This document shows positions 17,627 to 29,247 of a stretch of DNA of 64,000 nt, one piece after another (positions within the stretch are counted from its first letter, which is position 1; each line of letters starts with the position of its first letter). Under the pieces are notes generated by a model that saw only the letters and a program-made list of their open reading frames with translations, was not told the DNA's origin and ran no database searches. Origin of the DNA: Rhodococcus ruber (lineage in GTDB: Bacteria > Actinomycetota > Actinomycetes > Mycobacteriales > Mycobacteriaceae); assembly GCF_027270735.1 (NCBI RefSeq), contig NZ_JAPWIJ010000010.1, forward strand, positions 62,001 to 126,000, given 5' to 3'. Position numbers and translations under genes: made by a program.

Positions 17627-19381
17627 CTACGCAACACCCGAATGCTCGACGTGCATCGCCGCAGAGCCGGACCTGATCTCGACGATCGGCAGCCTCAGTC
17701 CACCCGGAGCGTCCACCGGGACGACGGGCGAGTTGGGAGCGATGGGATCGAGCCGCTGATACGGAAGCCCCTGTGCCGGGCGAAGATCCAGCTCGCCCTT
17801 GTTCGGCCACAGTGCCGCGGACCGCTCGGCCTGCGCGCTGATGGTCAGCGACGGGTTGACCCCGAGGTTCGCCGACACGGCCGCCCCGTCCACCACGCTC
17901 AGCGTCGGGTATCCGTGGACGCGGTGGTACGGATCGATGACGCCGTGCGCCGAATCCGAGGCGATGGCGCAGCCGCCGAGGAAGTGTGCGGTGAGCGGGA
18001 TGTTGAACAGCTCTCCCCAGGTACCGCCTGCGACACCGCCGATCTTCTTGGCGATGCGCCGGGTGGCGTCGTTGCCCTCGGGGATCCACGTCGGGTTCGG
18101 CTCACCGTGGCCCTGCCTGCTGGAGATCTTGCGGCCGAACGGCCCACGCTTGGTGAACGTGGTGATCGAGTTGTCCAGGTTCTGCATCACCAGCGCGATG
18201 ATGGTGCGCTCGCTCCAGTGCCGGACGTTGACGACCCGTACGAACTGAATCGGGTGTGCAATCAGCGCGAACACGAACTTGAGCCACCGCGGAATCTTTC
18301 CTCCGCCGTCGGTCATCAGGGTCTGCAGCATGCCCATCGCGTTGGAGCCCTTGCCGTAGCGGCACGGCTCGATGTGCGTGTTGGGGCTGGGGTGGAACGA
18401 GGACGTGATGGCGACGCCGCGCGTGAGGTCCATGTTCGGATCGACCGCCAGCTTGGCCGCTCCGACGATCGACTCGGAGTTGGTTCGAGTCAGTTCACCG
18501 AGCGTGTCCGACAATTCGGGCAGCGCGCCCGTGTCCTTCATCTTGTGCAGCAGGTTCTGGGTGCCCCAGGTGCCTGCTGCCAGAACGACATTGGCGGCGC
18601 TGTACGTCTTCTTGCCCTTGCGGAGCCGAGCACCGGTGCGCTCGGTGTCGACGTCCCAGGTGCCGTCGGATCGGGGGCGAAGGCCGGATACCGTCGTCAT
18701 CGGCACGATCTCGGCTCCCGCGCGCTCGGCCAGGCCGAGATAGTTCTTCAGCAGGGTGTTCTTGGCACCGTGACGACACCCCGTCATGCATTCACCACAT
18801 TCGATGCATCCGGTGCGCTCGGGGCCGGCACCACCGAAGTACGGGTCCGGGACGGTCTTTCCCGGCTCGTCACCGAAGAACACGCCCACCGGTGTCTGGA
18901 TGAAAGTATCGGCGACACCCATGTCCTCGGCGACCGACTTCATCACCTCGTCGGCAGGGGTCATGTGGGGATTGCGCACCACGCCGAGCATGCGGGTGGC
19001 CTGGTCGTAGAACGGAGAGAGCTCACTGCTCCAGTCCGTGATGTGTGCCCACTGCTTGTCCTCGAAGAACGGCGCCTGAGGCTTGTAGAGGGTGTTCGCA
19101 TAGTTCAGCGATCCACCGCCCACTCCGGCACCGGCGAGGATGAGGCAGTCGCGCAACAGATGCACGCGCTGGATTCCGTAGAGGCCCAGCTTCGGTGCCC
19201 ACAGGAAGCGCTTGAGATCCCAACTGTTCTTCGCGAAGTCCTTGTCCTCGAAGCGCTGCCCGGCTTCCAGGATCCCGACGCGGTATCCCTTCTCCACCAG
19301 CCTCAGCGCAGTGACACTTCCGCCGAAGCCCGAACCGACGATCAGAACGTCGTAATCCGTGGCGCGAACAGCTGAACCCAT
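17627..19381 (-). CDS. choD: GMC-family oxidoreductase, cholesterol oxidase ChoD
   Basis: About 584 residues from ATG 19381. The N-terminal FAD-binding motif is VLIVGSGFGGSVTALRL; the flavin-contact segment is AGAGVGGGSLNYANTLY. A Cys-rich motif, CIECGECMTGCRHGAKNT, is shared with actinobacterial ChoD-type proteins. The C-terminal HFLGGCAI and DGAAVSANLGVNPSLTISA fit the GMC active-site end. ChoD oxidises 3-beta-hydroxysterols, although physiological cholesterol breakdown in mycobacteria relies on other enzymes, so the true substrate is open. No secretion signal is seen. Position between guaA and guaB3 matches Rv3409c. Confidence 0.88.
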   Translation of the reverse strand: MGSAVRATDYDVLIVGSGFGGSVTALRLVEKGYRVGILEAGQRFEDKDFAKNSWDLKRFLWAPKLGLYGIQRVHLLRDCLILAGAGVGGGSLNYANTLYKPQAPFFEDKQWAHITDWSSELSPFYDQATRMLGVVRNPHMTPADEVMKSVAEDMGVADTFIQTPVGVFFGDEPGKTVPDPYFGGAGPERTGCIECGECMTGCRHGAKNTLLKNYLGLAERAGAEIVPMTTVSGLRPRSDGTWDVDTERTGARLRKGKKTYSAANVVLAAGTWGTQNLLHKMKDTGALPELSDTLGELTRTNSESIVGAAKLAVDPNMDLTRGVAITSSFHPSPNTHIEPCRYGKGSNAMGMLQTLMTDGGGKIPRWLKFVFALIAHPIQFVRVVNVRHWSERTIIALVMQNLDNSITTFTKRGPFGRKISSRQGHGEPNPTWIPEGNDATRRIAKKIGGVAGGTWGELFNIPLTAHFLGGCAIASDSAHGVIDPYHRVHGYPTLSVVDGAAVSANLGVNPSLTISAQAERSAALWPNKGELDLRPAQGLPYQRLDPIAPNSPVVPVDAPGGLRLPIVEIRSGSAAMHVEHSGVA

Positions 19382-19514
19382 GGTGACCTCCGCTACATCC
19401 GTTGCTGTCGAACAGTATGCACACCCCCATGTGACTACCGCCACAAACAATTCTAGCTGTTACGGGAGGTATCACCAACTCAGGGTCGGCTTAGGTGGAC
19501 GACATGCAACAGAA

Positions 19515-19550
19515 AGGGCGCGCACCCCGGTGGAAAGGAGTGCGCGCCCT
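19515..19550 (-). terminator. hairpin terminator after guaB3
   Basis: Perfect 11-bp arms agggcgcgcac (19515-19525) and gtgcgcgccct (19540-19550), 14-nt loop, just downstream of the guaB3 stop on the minus strand. No long T-run follows, as usual in high-GC actinobacteria. Confidence 0.7.
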
Positions 19551-19566
19551 GCTGGAAAAGACTTGA

Positions 19567-20706
19567 TCAGGCCCTGACGTTCAGGCCCACCTTCTGGAAT
19601 TCCTTGAGATCGGAGTACCCCGACTTCGCCATCGACCGACGCAATCCGCCGACGAGGTTGATCGAGCCGTACGACTCACGCGACGGTCCGTGCAGCACCT
19701 GATCGAGGCTCGGACGCTCCCCCGCCGACATCGGCAGCAACGCGCCACGCGGCATCGACGGATGCGCCGCCGCGGACGGCCAGTACCAGCCGCCGCCGGG
19801 AGCCTCCGCTGCGACGGCCAGCGGAGCTCCGAGAACCGCAGCGTCGGCTCCGCAGGCGATGGCCTTGGCCAACGCACCGGACGTGGTGATGTCGCCGTCG
19901 GCGATGACGTGCACGTAGCGCCCGCCGGTCTCGTCCAGGTAGTCCCGACGCGCGGCTGCCGCGTCGGCGATCGCGGTGGCCATGGGGACACCGATGCCGA
20001 GCACCTCACCGGTGGTCGTGCCACCTTCGACGGAGCCGTAGCCGACGATGACGCCCGCCGCACCCGTGCGCATCAGGTGCAGCGCAGTGCGGTGATCGCT
20101 GACGCCACCGGCGATGACGGGGACGTCCAGTTCGGCAATGAACGTCTTGAGGTTGAGCGGCTCCTCGTCACCGTGCGCCACGTGCTCGGCGGAGATGATG
20201 GTGCCCTGGATGACCAGCAGATCCAGGCCTGCGGCGACGAGGGCGGGTGTCAGCGCACGTGCGTTCTGCGGACTCACCCGAACGGCGACGGTGACCCCGG
20301 AATCGCGTACCTGACCGACTGCGGCCGAGAGCAGATCGGGCTGCAGCGGCGCGGCATGCAACTCCTGCAGAAATGCGATGGGCGCATCGGGATCCAGGTC
20401 TGTCTCGGCGATATGGATCAGCTGATCCAACTTGGCCTGTACGTCCGCGTGACGGGCCCAGAGGCCCTCACCGTTGACGACCCCGAGTCCGCCTTGACGA
20501 CCCAGCTCGATCGCGAACGCGGGCGAGACCAGGGCATCGGTCGGATGGGCGAGCACCGGGATGTCGAAGCGGTACGCGTCGAGTTGCCACGCCGTCGACA
20601 CCTCCTTCGACGACCGAGTGCGACGGGACGGCACGATGTCCACGTCGTCCAGCTGGTAGGTGCGGCGGGCTTCTCTGCCCATGCCGATTTCAACGAGGTC
20701 GCGCAC
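19567..20706 (-). CDS. guaB3: GuaB3 family IMP dehydrogenase-related protein
   Basis: A 379-residue protein (MRDLVEIGMGREARRTYQLDDVDIVPSRRTR) with the IMPDH TIM-barrel but no CBS pair, the form called GuaB3 in actinobacteria. Phosphate-binding loops are visible (DGDITTSGALAKAIACGADAAVLG). The canonical IMPDH active-site Cys loop (GPGSICTT) is absent here: the corresponding stretch is GAAGVIVGYGSVEGGTTT. GuaB3 enzymes have been linked to GMP or purine salvage rather than IMP oxidation; the activity in this organism is not shown. It lies 56 bp downstream of guaB and is probably co-transcribed. Confidence 0.93.
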   Translation of the reverse strand: MRDLVEIGMGREARRTYQLDDVDIVPSRRTRSSKEVSTAWQLDAYRFDIPVLAHPTDALVSPAFAIELGRQGGLGVVNGEGLWARHADVQAKLDQLIHIAETDLDPDAPIAFLQELHAAPLQPDLLSAAVGQVRDSGVTVAVRVSPQNARALTPALVAAGLDLLVIQGTIISAEHVAHGDEEPLNLKTFIAELDVPVIAGGVSDHRTALHLMRTGAAGVIVGYGSVEGGTTTGEVLGIGVPMATAIADAAAARRDYLDETGGRYVHVIADGDITTSGALAKAIACGADAAVLGAPLAVAAEAPGGGWYWPSAAAHPSMPRGALLPMSAGERPSLDQVLHGPSRESYGSINLVGGLRRSMAKSGYSDLKEFQKVGLNVRA

Positions 20707-20762
20707 GCGCGCACCTTTCTACTTCGAGAGCGAATCGAGTCGGCCGAGGGAGACCGAATCGA

Positions 20763-22606
<1,844 letters not shown>

Positions 22607-23011
22607 GTGCGCGATCAACTGCCTCCCGGTTTACCCCCGGACCCCTTCGCCGGAGACCCAGCCGACCCGTCGGCCGCCCTCGACGCCATCGAGCCTGGCC
22701 AGCCCCTGGATCCTCAGGAACGACTGGCCGTCGAGGAAGACCTGGCGGACCTCGCTGTGTACGAAGCACTGCTCGGCCACCGCGGCATCCGCGGCCTGGT
22801 CGTGTGCTGCGAGGACTGCCAGCAGGACCACTACCACGACTGGGACATGCTGCGCGCGAACTTGCTGCAGCTCTTGGTCGACGGCACCGTGCGACCGCAC
22901 GAGCCGGCTTACGACCCCGTGCCCGACGCGTACGTCACCTGGGACTACTGCCGTGGTTTTGCGGATGCATCGATGAACGACGCCCTACACGGCGACGGTT
23001 TCGACAGCTGA
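22607..23011 (+). CDS. DUF5319 family protein (Rv3412-like)
   Basis: A 134-residue conserved actinobacterial protein of unknown function (LPPGLPPDPFAGDPADPSAALDAIEPGQPLDPQER). The conserved core includes VVCCEDCQQDHYHDWDMLR, three Cys and two His that could bind metal, and YVTWDYCRGFADASMN. It has no signal peptide or membrane segment. Start GTG 22607 is chosen from family length; the Shine-Dalgarno-like GGAGG is unusually close. It matches the position of Rv3412 between guaB2 and rsdA. Confidence 0.88.
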   Translation: MRDQLPPGLPPDPFAGDPADPSAALDAIEPGQPLDPQERLAVEEDLADLAVYEALLGHRGIRGLVVCCEDCQQDHYHDWDMLRANLLQLLVDGTVRPHEPAYDPVPDAYVTWDYCRGFADASMNDALHGDGFDS

Positions 23012-23027
23012 GTATCCGCACAACCTC

Positions 23028-23084
23028 TTCGAGCAACGAAGAAGCCCGACACGATGATCGTGTCGGGCTTCTTCGTTGCTCGAA
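23028..23084. terminator. long bidirectional hairpin between convergent genes
   Basis: A perfect inverted repeat: 27-bp arms (23028-23054 and 23058-23084) with a 3-nt loop, centred on gcccgacacga/tcgtgtcgggc. It sits between the convergent DUF5319 gene and rsdA and can terminate both. A stem this long and perfect is stronger than most terminators here. Confidence 0.88.
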
Positions 23085-23111
23085 CGGATACGTGGCCGTC
23101 CGGTTCTTCGC

Positions 23112-24128
23112 TCAGCTTCCGCCGGACGGAACCGACATACGATCGCGGTTCTCGGACGAACTGCCACCGGCGGTAGCCGTCGGTTGATTCGGGTCGAGAA
23201 GGACCGTCGGTGTGACGTCGGTCGTCGTCGGACTCGGACTCGTCGTGGCAGGCGGACTGTTCGGTGTGGTCGTTTCCGGGCTCGGTGTGATCGGAACCGC
23301 ACTGGTGTCGGGCACCACCGTGTCCACCGGAGCCTGAGGCGAAACGACGTCGGGGCTGGGCACAGGAGCAGGCGCACTCGGAACCGGTACCGCCGGCGGT
23401 GCCGGGGCGGGAACCGTCAGAGCCTGCAGCTCTTGCAGCAGACGCGCCAGCCACTGGTCGAGCTCGGCGCGCTGAGAATCGTCGAGCACAGCGGAGGTGC
23501 GGTTCGATGCACCGTCGAGCAGAGCCCGAGCAGCATCGGCGTCACCGGACGACAGGAGGTTTTCGGCCTCCTGCAACTTGGACGTCGTATCGATCTGCGC
23601 CACAGTCGAATCGGCTTGCTCGGAGAACACGACGGACTTGACGCTCCACAGCGGATCGTCGGGTGTCGAGTTGTAGGAGATGACCACCAAGCCACCCATC
23701 ACCACGGCGATCGCCGCAGCAGCGCCGGCGATGGGGCGTAGCAAACGCATCCGTCCCCCACGATTCGCGGAGCTCCGTCGCGCCATGTCGGCGGCGAGCT
23801 TCTCGCGTTCCACCGAGGCCACGACCACGTCGAGGGAGGGACCGGCGGGCATCGCCGGCGTCACCACGTCTGCTCGCCAGCCGGCGAGTAGAAGGGCAAG
23901 TTGATACTCGTCTGCGTCATCGGTAGCTATCGGTCCGTCACCACTGATCGCGTCGATGAACGCATCGTCACGACGTACGGCGACGAGGTCTACTGGACCA
24001 CCGTCTGCACCGATGTCGGCATAGGGATCGTTCTGCTTCGGTCCAGTGGGGTTCACGTGCTCACCGATTCGCGAGATTCCGCGACGCGGGGTCTCACCGG
24101 AGCCACCGTGACCAATGTCCCTAGCCAT
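23112..24128 (-). CDS. rsdA: RsdA, anti-sigma-D factor
   Basis: About 338 residues. The cytoplasmic N-terminus contains the sigma-binding segment (PVDLVAVRRDDAFIDAISGDGP, then DEYQLALLLAGWRADV) typical of RsdA, followed by one transmembrane helix (residues about 135-155, PIAGAAAAIAVVMGGLVVI). The extracytoplasmic part has a helical region and a Pro/Thr/Ser-rich tail. It holds SigD inactive at the membrane; in M. tuberculosis release follows ClpP1P2-dependent degradation. ATG 24128 lies inside the sigD stop region (overlap 8 bp), with an AGG 8 nt upstream; GTG 24137 is possible. Confidence 0.9.
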   Translation of the reverse strand: MARDIGHGGSGETPRRGISRIGEHVNPTGPKQNDPYADIGADGGPVDLVAVRRDDAFIDAISGDGPIATDDADEYQLALLLAGWRADVVTPAMPAGPSLDVVVASVEREKLAADMARRSSANRGGRMRLLRPIAGAAAAIAVVMGGLVVISYNSTPDDPLWSVKSVVFSEQADSTVAQIDTTSKLQEAENLLSSGDADAARALLDGASNRTSAVLDDSQRAELDQWLARLLQELQALTVPAPAPPAVPVPSAPAPVPSPDVVSPQAPVDTVVPDTSAVPITPSPETTTPNSPPATTSPSPTTTDVTPTVLLDPNQPTATAGGSSSENRDRMSVPSGGS

Positions 24129-24699
24129 ACATTTCACCTGCTCTCACAACTTCGTTCTTCAGTTTTGCGATAGCTCGGTGCTGAGCCACGCGGATAGCGC
24201 CTGCAGTGCTGCCGACTGCCGCCGCTGTTTCCTCGGCCGACAATCCGACGATGAGTCGGAGCACCAGAATTTCTCGGTGCTTGGCGGGCAAGGTGTCCAG
24301 CAGTGCAGTCATCTGACGACTCGACTCGGATTCGAGAGCGCGTTGCTCCGGTCCGTGTTCCATCGACACGACATCTGGTACTTCGGCGGCCGGGTCCGAT
24401 TTGTTACGCGAGGCGCTGCGATGGGCATCGGCGACCTTGTGAGCCGCGATGCCGTACACGAATGCCATGAACGGACGACCTTGGTCCTGGTAACGCGGCA
24501 AGGCGGTCATGACTGCCAAACAGACCTCCTGCGCCACATCGTCGGCCGATAGCTGACCGCGCTCAGCCGATCCGACTCGTGCCCGGCAGTACCGGACGAC
24601 AAGTGGTCGGATGAACTCCAAGACCCGGGACAGAGCCGTTCGATCGCCTTGCGCTGCGGCAACGACGAAAGAGTCCAACTCCTCACCCGCTGTGTTCAT
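24121..24699 (-). CDS. sigD: RNA polymerase sigma factor SigD (ECF)
   Basis: A 192-residue ECF sigma factor. Region 2 spans ALSRVLEFIRPLVVRYCRARVG to DVAQEVCLAVMTALPRY and PFMAFVYGIAAHKVADAHR (-10 recognition). Region 4 spans LLDTLPAKHREILVLRLIVGLSAEETAAAVGSTAGAIRVAQHRAIAKLK (-35 recognition). It is translationally coupled to its anti-sigma factor RsdA. In mycobacteria it is linked to ribosomal and starvation-related genes. ATG 24699 (MNTAGEEL) is chosen; longer in-frame extensions have no family support. Confidence 0.92.
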   Translation of the reverse strand: MNTAGEELDSFVVAAAQGDRTALSRVLEFIRPLVVRYCRARVGSAERGQLSADDVAQEVCLAVMTALPRYQDQGRPFMAFVYGIAAHKVADAHRSASRNKSDPAAEVPDVVSMEHGPEQRALESESSRQMTALLDTLPAKHREILVLRLIVGLSAEETAAAVGSTAGAIRVAQHRAIAKLKNEVVRAGEMYG

Positions 24700-24835
24700 C
24701 GTCGACAATTTTCCCCGCGTTACAGGTACGCACCCGCCTGGGAGCGCTTCCACGTGGTGGTGGAACGTGACCAAGGATAGCGACACCACCCCGAACCAAC
24801 CGAACCACTCGGTCCGTCTTCGACCGCGGTCCTGG

Positions 24836-25663
24836 TCAGTCGATCGACGAACCACCCCGACGATCGATCGCTGAGGCGAGATCGATTGAGGACACCATCT
24901 CTGCGTCGGCAATTCCGGTTCCCTCGCAGAGCATCGTCGCGGCCCAGCGCAATGGCAGCAGGCCGTGCATCGCCGCTGCGCTGGCCACCTGGACCGCCGA
25001 ATCGTGTGCGCGGGTGATCTGCCCGACGCAACTCAGCGCGGCCGCCAAGACCAGGTCCGTCTTGATGCTGTGGCGTAACGAATCGGCATCGTTGGCGAGA
25101 GCCCGCGCGGATTCGGCGTGTCGGACGGCCGTGGGGCCGTCGCCGCGCACCATCGCCAGTTCGGCCGACACCCACGCAGCTCGCAGAACCGGACGCCAGA
25201 GCCCCTTTCCGTTCGGGCCCTGCCGATGCTCCTCGCTGCGGTCGAGCAGGGTCTGCGCCAACTCGAACCGGCCCGTGCCGAGCGCATCGGCGGCGAGGCC
25301 GATCAACGCATCGCTGCGGGCTTCCACCGAGTCCCTCGATCGCGGAGGTCCCACGAGACCGACGAGAAACACCGCTCTGCCGTCGAATTGGCGCGCCCGA
25401 TCGTGCCTACCCAGTTGACGCAGCCATGAGGCTCTGGTCGACGCGTGCAGCGACTCGACTTCCGGGCTGCCAGGCCTGTACCGACGCAGCTCGACGTCCG
25501 CCGCGCCGTATCGACCTTGCCCGGCCAACGCCACACTGCGGTACCAGCTCTCGCGTGGCCCGGTCGCCGCGGGTAGCGGAAATCGGCCGGGGTCGGGACC
25601 GAAAGCGACGTCGAGGAGGACGGAGGGCGTCGCAGCGAACCGCGAGATCTGCTCTGGTGGCAC
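24836..25663 (-). CDS. conserved hypothetical helical protein (Rv3415c-like)
   Basis: A 275-residue protein made largely of Ala/Arg/Leu-rich helices in a repeating helix-pair pattern (SWYRSVALAGQGRYGAADVELRR, ASWLRQLGRHDRARQFDGRAV, LGTGRFELAQTLLDRSEE), suggesting a TPR-like solenoid for protein binding. No catalytic motif, signal peptide or membrane segment. It keeps the place of Rv3415c between sigD and whiB3 and is divergent from whiB3. Function unknown. Confidence 0.8.
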   Translation of the reverse strand: MPPEQISRFAATPSVLLDVAFGPDPGRFPLPAATGPRESWYRSVALAGQGRYGAADVELRRYRPGSPEVESLHASTRASWLRQLGRHDRARQFDGRAVFLVGLVGPPRSRDSVEARSDALIGLAADALGTGRFELAQTLLDRSEEHRQGPNGKGLWRPVLRAAWVSAELAMVRGDGPTAVRHAESARALANDADSLRHSIKTDLVLAAALSCVGQITRAHDSAVQVASAAAMHGLLPLRWAATMLCEGTGIADAEMVSSIDLASAIDRRGGSSID

Positions 25664-26330
25664 GACGCAAGGGTAGGGCCTGTCCGCTGCGCAAGAACAA
25701 CTCGGTGTGGCGAGAATTCGTACTCGATCACGGCACCGGATGCGGGCTCTGCATTCCGTGCACGAAATGCAGTTTTCAAGGAATTAACAATGTAAAAAAG
25801 GCCGTCCAGGAAACGGCAATCTGAACGCTGTGTGGCGAATAGGTTAAACGCTGTACCGAAACGGTGAACCGTACCGAGACACCTCGGCGGTCGTTGCCTG
25901 ACGCCTCGGCACGGGACACGCCGTTCCGACGGCCGGCACCGAACGCCGAGTGCAGTGCAGTTCCGACCGAGCCGATCGGCCGGCACCGAACGAACCCCTG
26001 GAGCCTTCACAGGACCCTGAACAGCGAGAACAATGACGAACGCAAGGAGAATCGGCCGCGCGAAGCCGCAGTTTCGGCCATTGATTCCCAGCGTCGACGG
26101 GACGGATGCCGAGCCGCGCTTTCCCTATCGTCTCCCGTGTCCGCAGATTCTTCAACAGGAGCGGCACGCACGCCGTGCGGTCCAAGTAAATATCGCCCGT
26201 GTTAATTCTTGGGCCGATAACTATGCATTAGCCCACGACGAAGAACTATTGACGCGATTTCGTCGACCCACATAACGTTGTCGGCATTCGGATCACGAAT
26301 CCGAGAAGCCACACCACCCTAGGAGTTTCC
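25664..26330. other. 667-bp region upstream of whiB3
   Basis: No credible gene: the short frames here have no start signals or family features. 25740-25860 is clearly more AT-rich than its surroundings. The last 80 bp hold a plausible housekeeping promoter (26249-26278), an inverted repeat (26288-26304) and an AGGAG ribosome site (26320-26324) for whiB3. The rest may be a long control region or untranslated leader. Confidence 0.5.
26249..26278 (+). promoter_or_regulatory. candidate promoter of whiB3
   Basis: TTGACG (26249-26254), 18-bp spacer, TAACGT (26273-26278), fitting an actinobacterial SigA promoter with a start near 26285. Directly downstream is the inverted repeat TCGGAT-N5-ATCCGA (26288-26304), which could be an operator overlapping the transcript start. 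Confidence 0.4.
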
Positions 26331-26624
26331 ATGCCGCAGCCGAATCATCTCCCTGGGCCGAACGCCGATATTTGGGATTGGCAGATGCACGGCCTCTGCC
26401 GTGGGGTCGACTCGTCCATGTTCTTCCACCCGGACGGCGAGCGAGGCCGCGCACGGGCGCAGCGCGAGATGCGCGCCAAGGAAATGTGCCGCAGCTGCCC
26501 CGTCCTCGCGCAGTGCCGCACACACGCTCTCAACGTCAGTGAGCCGTACGGCATCTGGGGCGGAATGTCCGAGACCGAACGCGAACTGCACGCCCGGCAC
26601 AACCGTCGTCGTATCGCGGTGTAG
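26331..26624 (+). CDS. whiB3: WhiB-family iron-sulfur transcriptional regulator (WhiB3-like)
   Basis: A 97-residue protein with the four WhiB cysteines (Cys 23 in GLCRGVDS, then MCRSCPVLAQC) that bind a [4Fe-4S] cluster, the GIWGGM turn, and the basic C-terminal arm HNRRR for DNA contact. In mycobacteria WhiB3 pairs with SigA region 4 and tunes lipid and redox metabolism. AGGAG lies 6 bp before ATG. Its position between the Rv3415c-like gene and groEL1 matches whiB3. A strong convergent terminator follows. Confidence 0.92.
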   Translation: MPQPNHLPGPNADIWDWQMHGLCRGVDSSMFFHPDGERGRARAQREMRAKEMCRSCPVLAQCRTHALNVSEPYGIWGGMSETERELHARHNRRRIAV

Positions 26625-26649
26625 TCGACGCGATCTCACGAGTGCACAC

Positions 26650-26692
26650 ACGAAGAAGCCCCCAACCCGACACGGGTTGGGGGCTTCTTCGT
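26650..26692. terminator. bidirectional hairpin between whiB3 and groEL1
   Basis: Perfect 20-bp arms (26650-26669 and 26673-26692) around a 3-nt loop; core gcccccaacccg/cgggttgggggc. It lies between the two convergent stop codons and should terminate both transcripts. Confidence 0.9.
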
Positions 26693-26706
26693 AGTTCTAC
26701 CGAACG

Positions 26707-28329
<1,623 letters not shown>

Positions 28330-28417
28330 TTACTCCTTCGAGTAAAGAAACTCGATCGAACGCACACCGCCCCGGCACCGACACGAGATCGGCTTCCGGG
28401 GCGGGATGCGTTGTGGC

Positions 28418-28717
28418 CTACTTGGCGATGACTGCCAGCACGTCGCGTGCCGACAGAATCAGGTACTCCTCGCCGGCGTACTTGATCTCGGTGCCGCCGT
28501 ACTTGCTGTAGATGACGGTGTCACCTTCTTTGACGTCGACCGGGATGCGGTTGCCCTTTTCGGTGACACGGCCTTCGCCAACGGCGACGACGGTGCCTTC
28601 CTGAGGCTTCTCCTTGGCTGTGTCGGGGATGACCAGACCGGAGGCGGTCGTCGTCTCGGCCTCGTTGGCCTGGACGAGGATCTTGTCCTCGAGCGGCTTG
28701 ATTTTCACGCTCGCCAC
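28418..28717 (-). CDS. groES: co-chaperonin GroES
   Basis: A 99-residue Hsp10 ([21 protein letters not shown]) with the mobile loop ([19 protein letters not shown]) that docks onto GroEL and the conserved end [33 protein letters not shown] 28717 has a strong GGAGG 8 nt upstream; the longer frame upstream crosses the promoter region. The GroES lid encloses the GroEL cavity. It heads the groES-groEL1 operon. Confidence 0.97.
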   Translation of the reverse strand: MASVKIKPLEDKILVQANEAETTTASGLVIPDTAKEKPQEGTVVAVGEGRVTEKGNRIPVDVKEGDTVIYSKYGGTEIKYAGEEYLILSARDVLAVIAK

Positions 28718-28858
28718 GTTGAGCCCTCCAAAGTTATGGGGTACGCGTCCGGGGTCGGATCCCCGGACAGCTGTGTGTAAGTACTTCTCGTGCGGTCCTG
28801 ACAAACGGCTCGAACTCGTTCCCGTCGTCGCGGGTGCCGGGACTTCGCTCGTTGCCAA

Positions 28859-28885
28859 CTAGCACTCTATACACGAGAGTGCCAG
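28859..28885. promoter_or_regulatory. CIRCE element (HrcA operator) of groES-groEL1
   Basis: AGCACTC-N9-GAGTGC matches the CIRCE core TTAGCACTC-N9-GAGTGCTAA, with only the outermost bases diverged. It lies about 140 bp upstream of groES. HrcA repressors bind this element and release it on heat stress. The right half also pairs with the adjacent gcactc (GAGTGC-CA-GCACTC, 28877-28890), giving an overlapping palindrome. Confidence 0.88.
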
Positions 28886-28978
28886 CACTCAAGGGCTGGG
28901 TTCGCCAGATTCGAGTCGGCGCGGACACGGACGGTCCGGCGCTCCGGACGACGCGCGGTTTTTCGGACCCGAGCAAGT

Positions 28979-29040
28979 GGAAAACGCGGAAAATCGGGCC
29001 CCGAAACGCCGATGTCGCTACCGATTTCCGCGTTTTTTCC
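28979..29040. terminator. hairpin with T-run between groES and Hsp70-like gene
   Basis: Arms near 28981-28997 and 29021-29036 (aaaacgcgga... / ...tccgcgtttt) pair with one bulged A and a 23-nt loop, followed on the plus strand by TTTTTT. No plus-strand gene ends here, so it may be a leader attenuator for the Hsp70-like gene or terminate an unannotated transcript. Confidence 0.5.
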
Positions 29041-29247
29041 GACTGCGTGCTCGTCCGCCGAAAGACCAGGTGAACCGCCCCGAACATCGTCCCGATAACC
29101 GACCGCGTGGAATATAACGTTCGCATAAATACCGGAAGTAACGTTACGATAACGGGGCTGTCCGAACGATAACGATCGACAGCTGTGTCGCGACATGAGA
29201 CACAAGGCAGTCGAACCGGACGGGCAAACAGGGGCGGGAGGTGCACC

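Larger units (their letters stand above)
28718..29247. other. 530-bp region between divergent groES and a membrane Hsp70-like gene
   Basis: No gene. It contains the CIRCE element (28859-28885), a small perfect hairpin gtccgg-cgct-ccggac (28934-28949), a larger hairpin with T-run (28979-29040) and several ataacg/aacgtta motifs (29110-29175). Both divergent transcripts must start here. Confidence 0.6.

Noticed and set aside
25864..26275. Small open frames upstream of whiB3
   Set aside because: No ribosome site, family feature or conserved position; the region is better read as control DNA.
29185..29247. Upstream start for the degenerate Hsp70-like protein
   Set aside because: ATG 29248 has a strong GGGAGG and starts at the beginning of the actin-like fold; the extra 21 residues are Arg/Gly-rich without signal.
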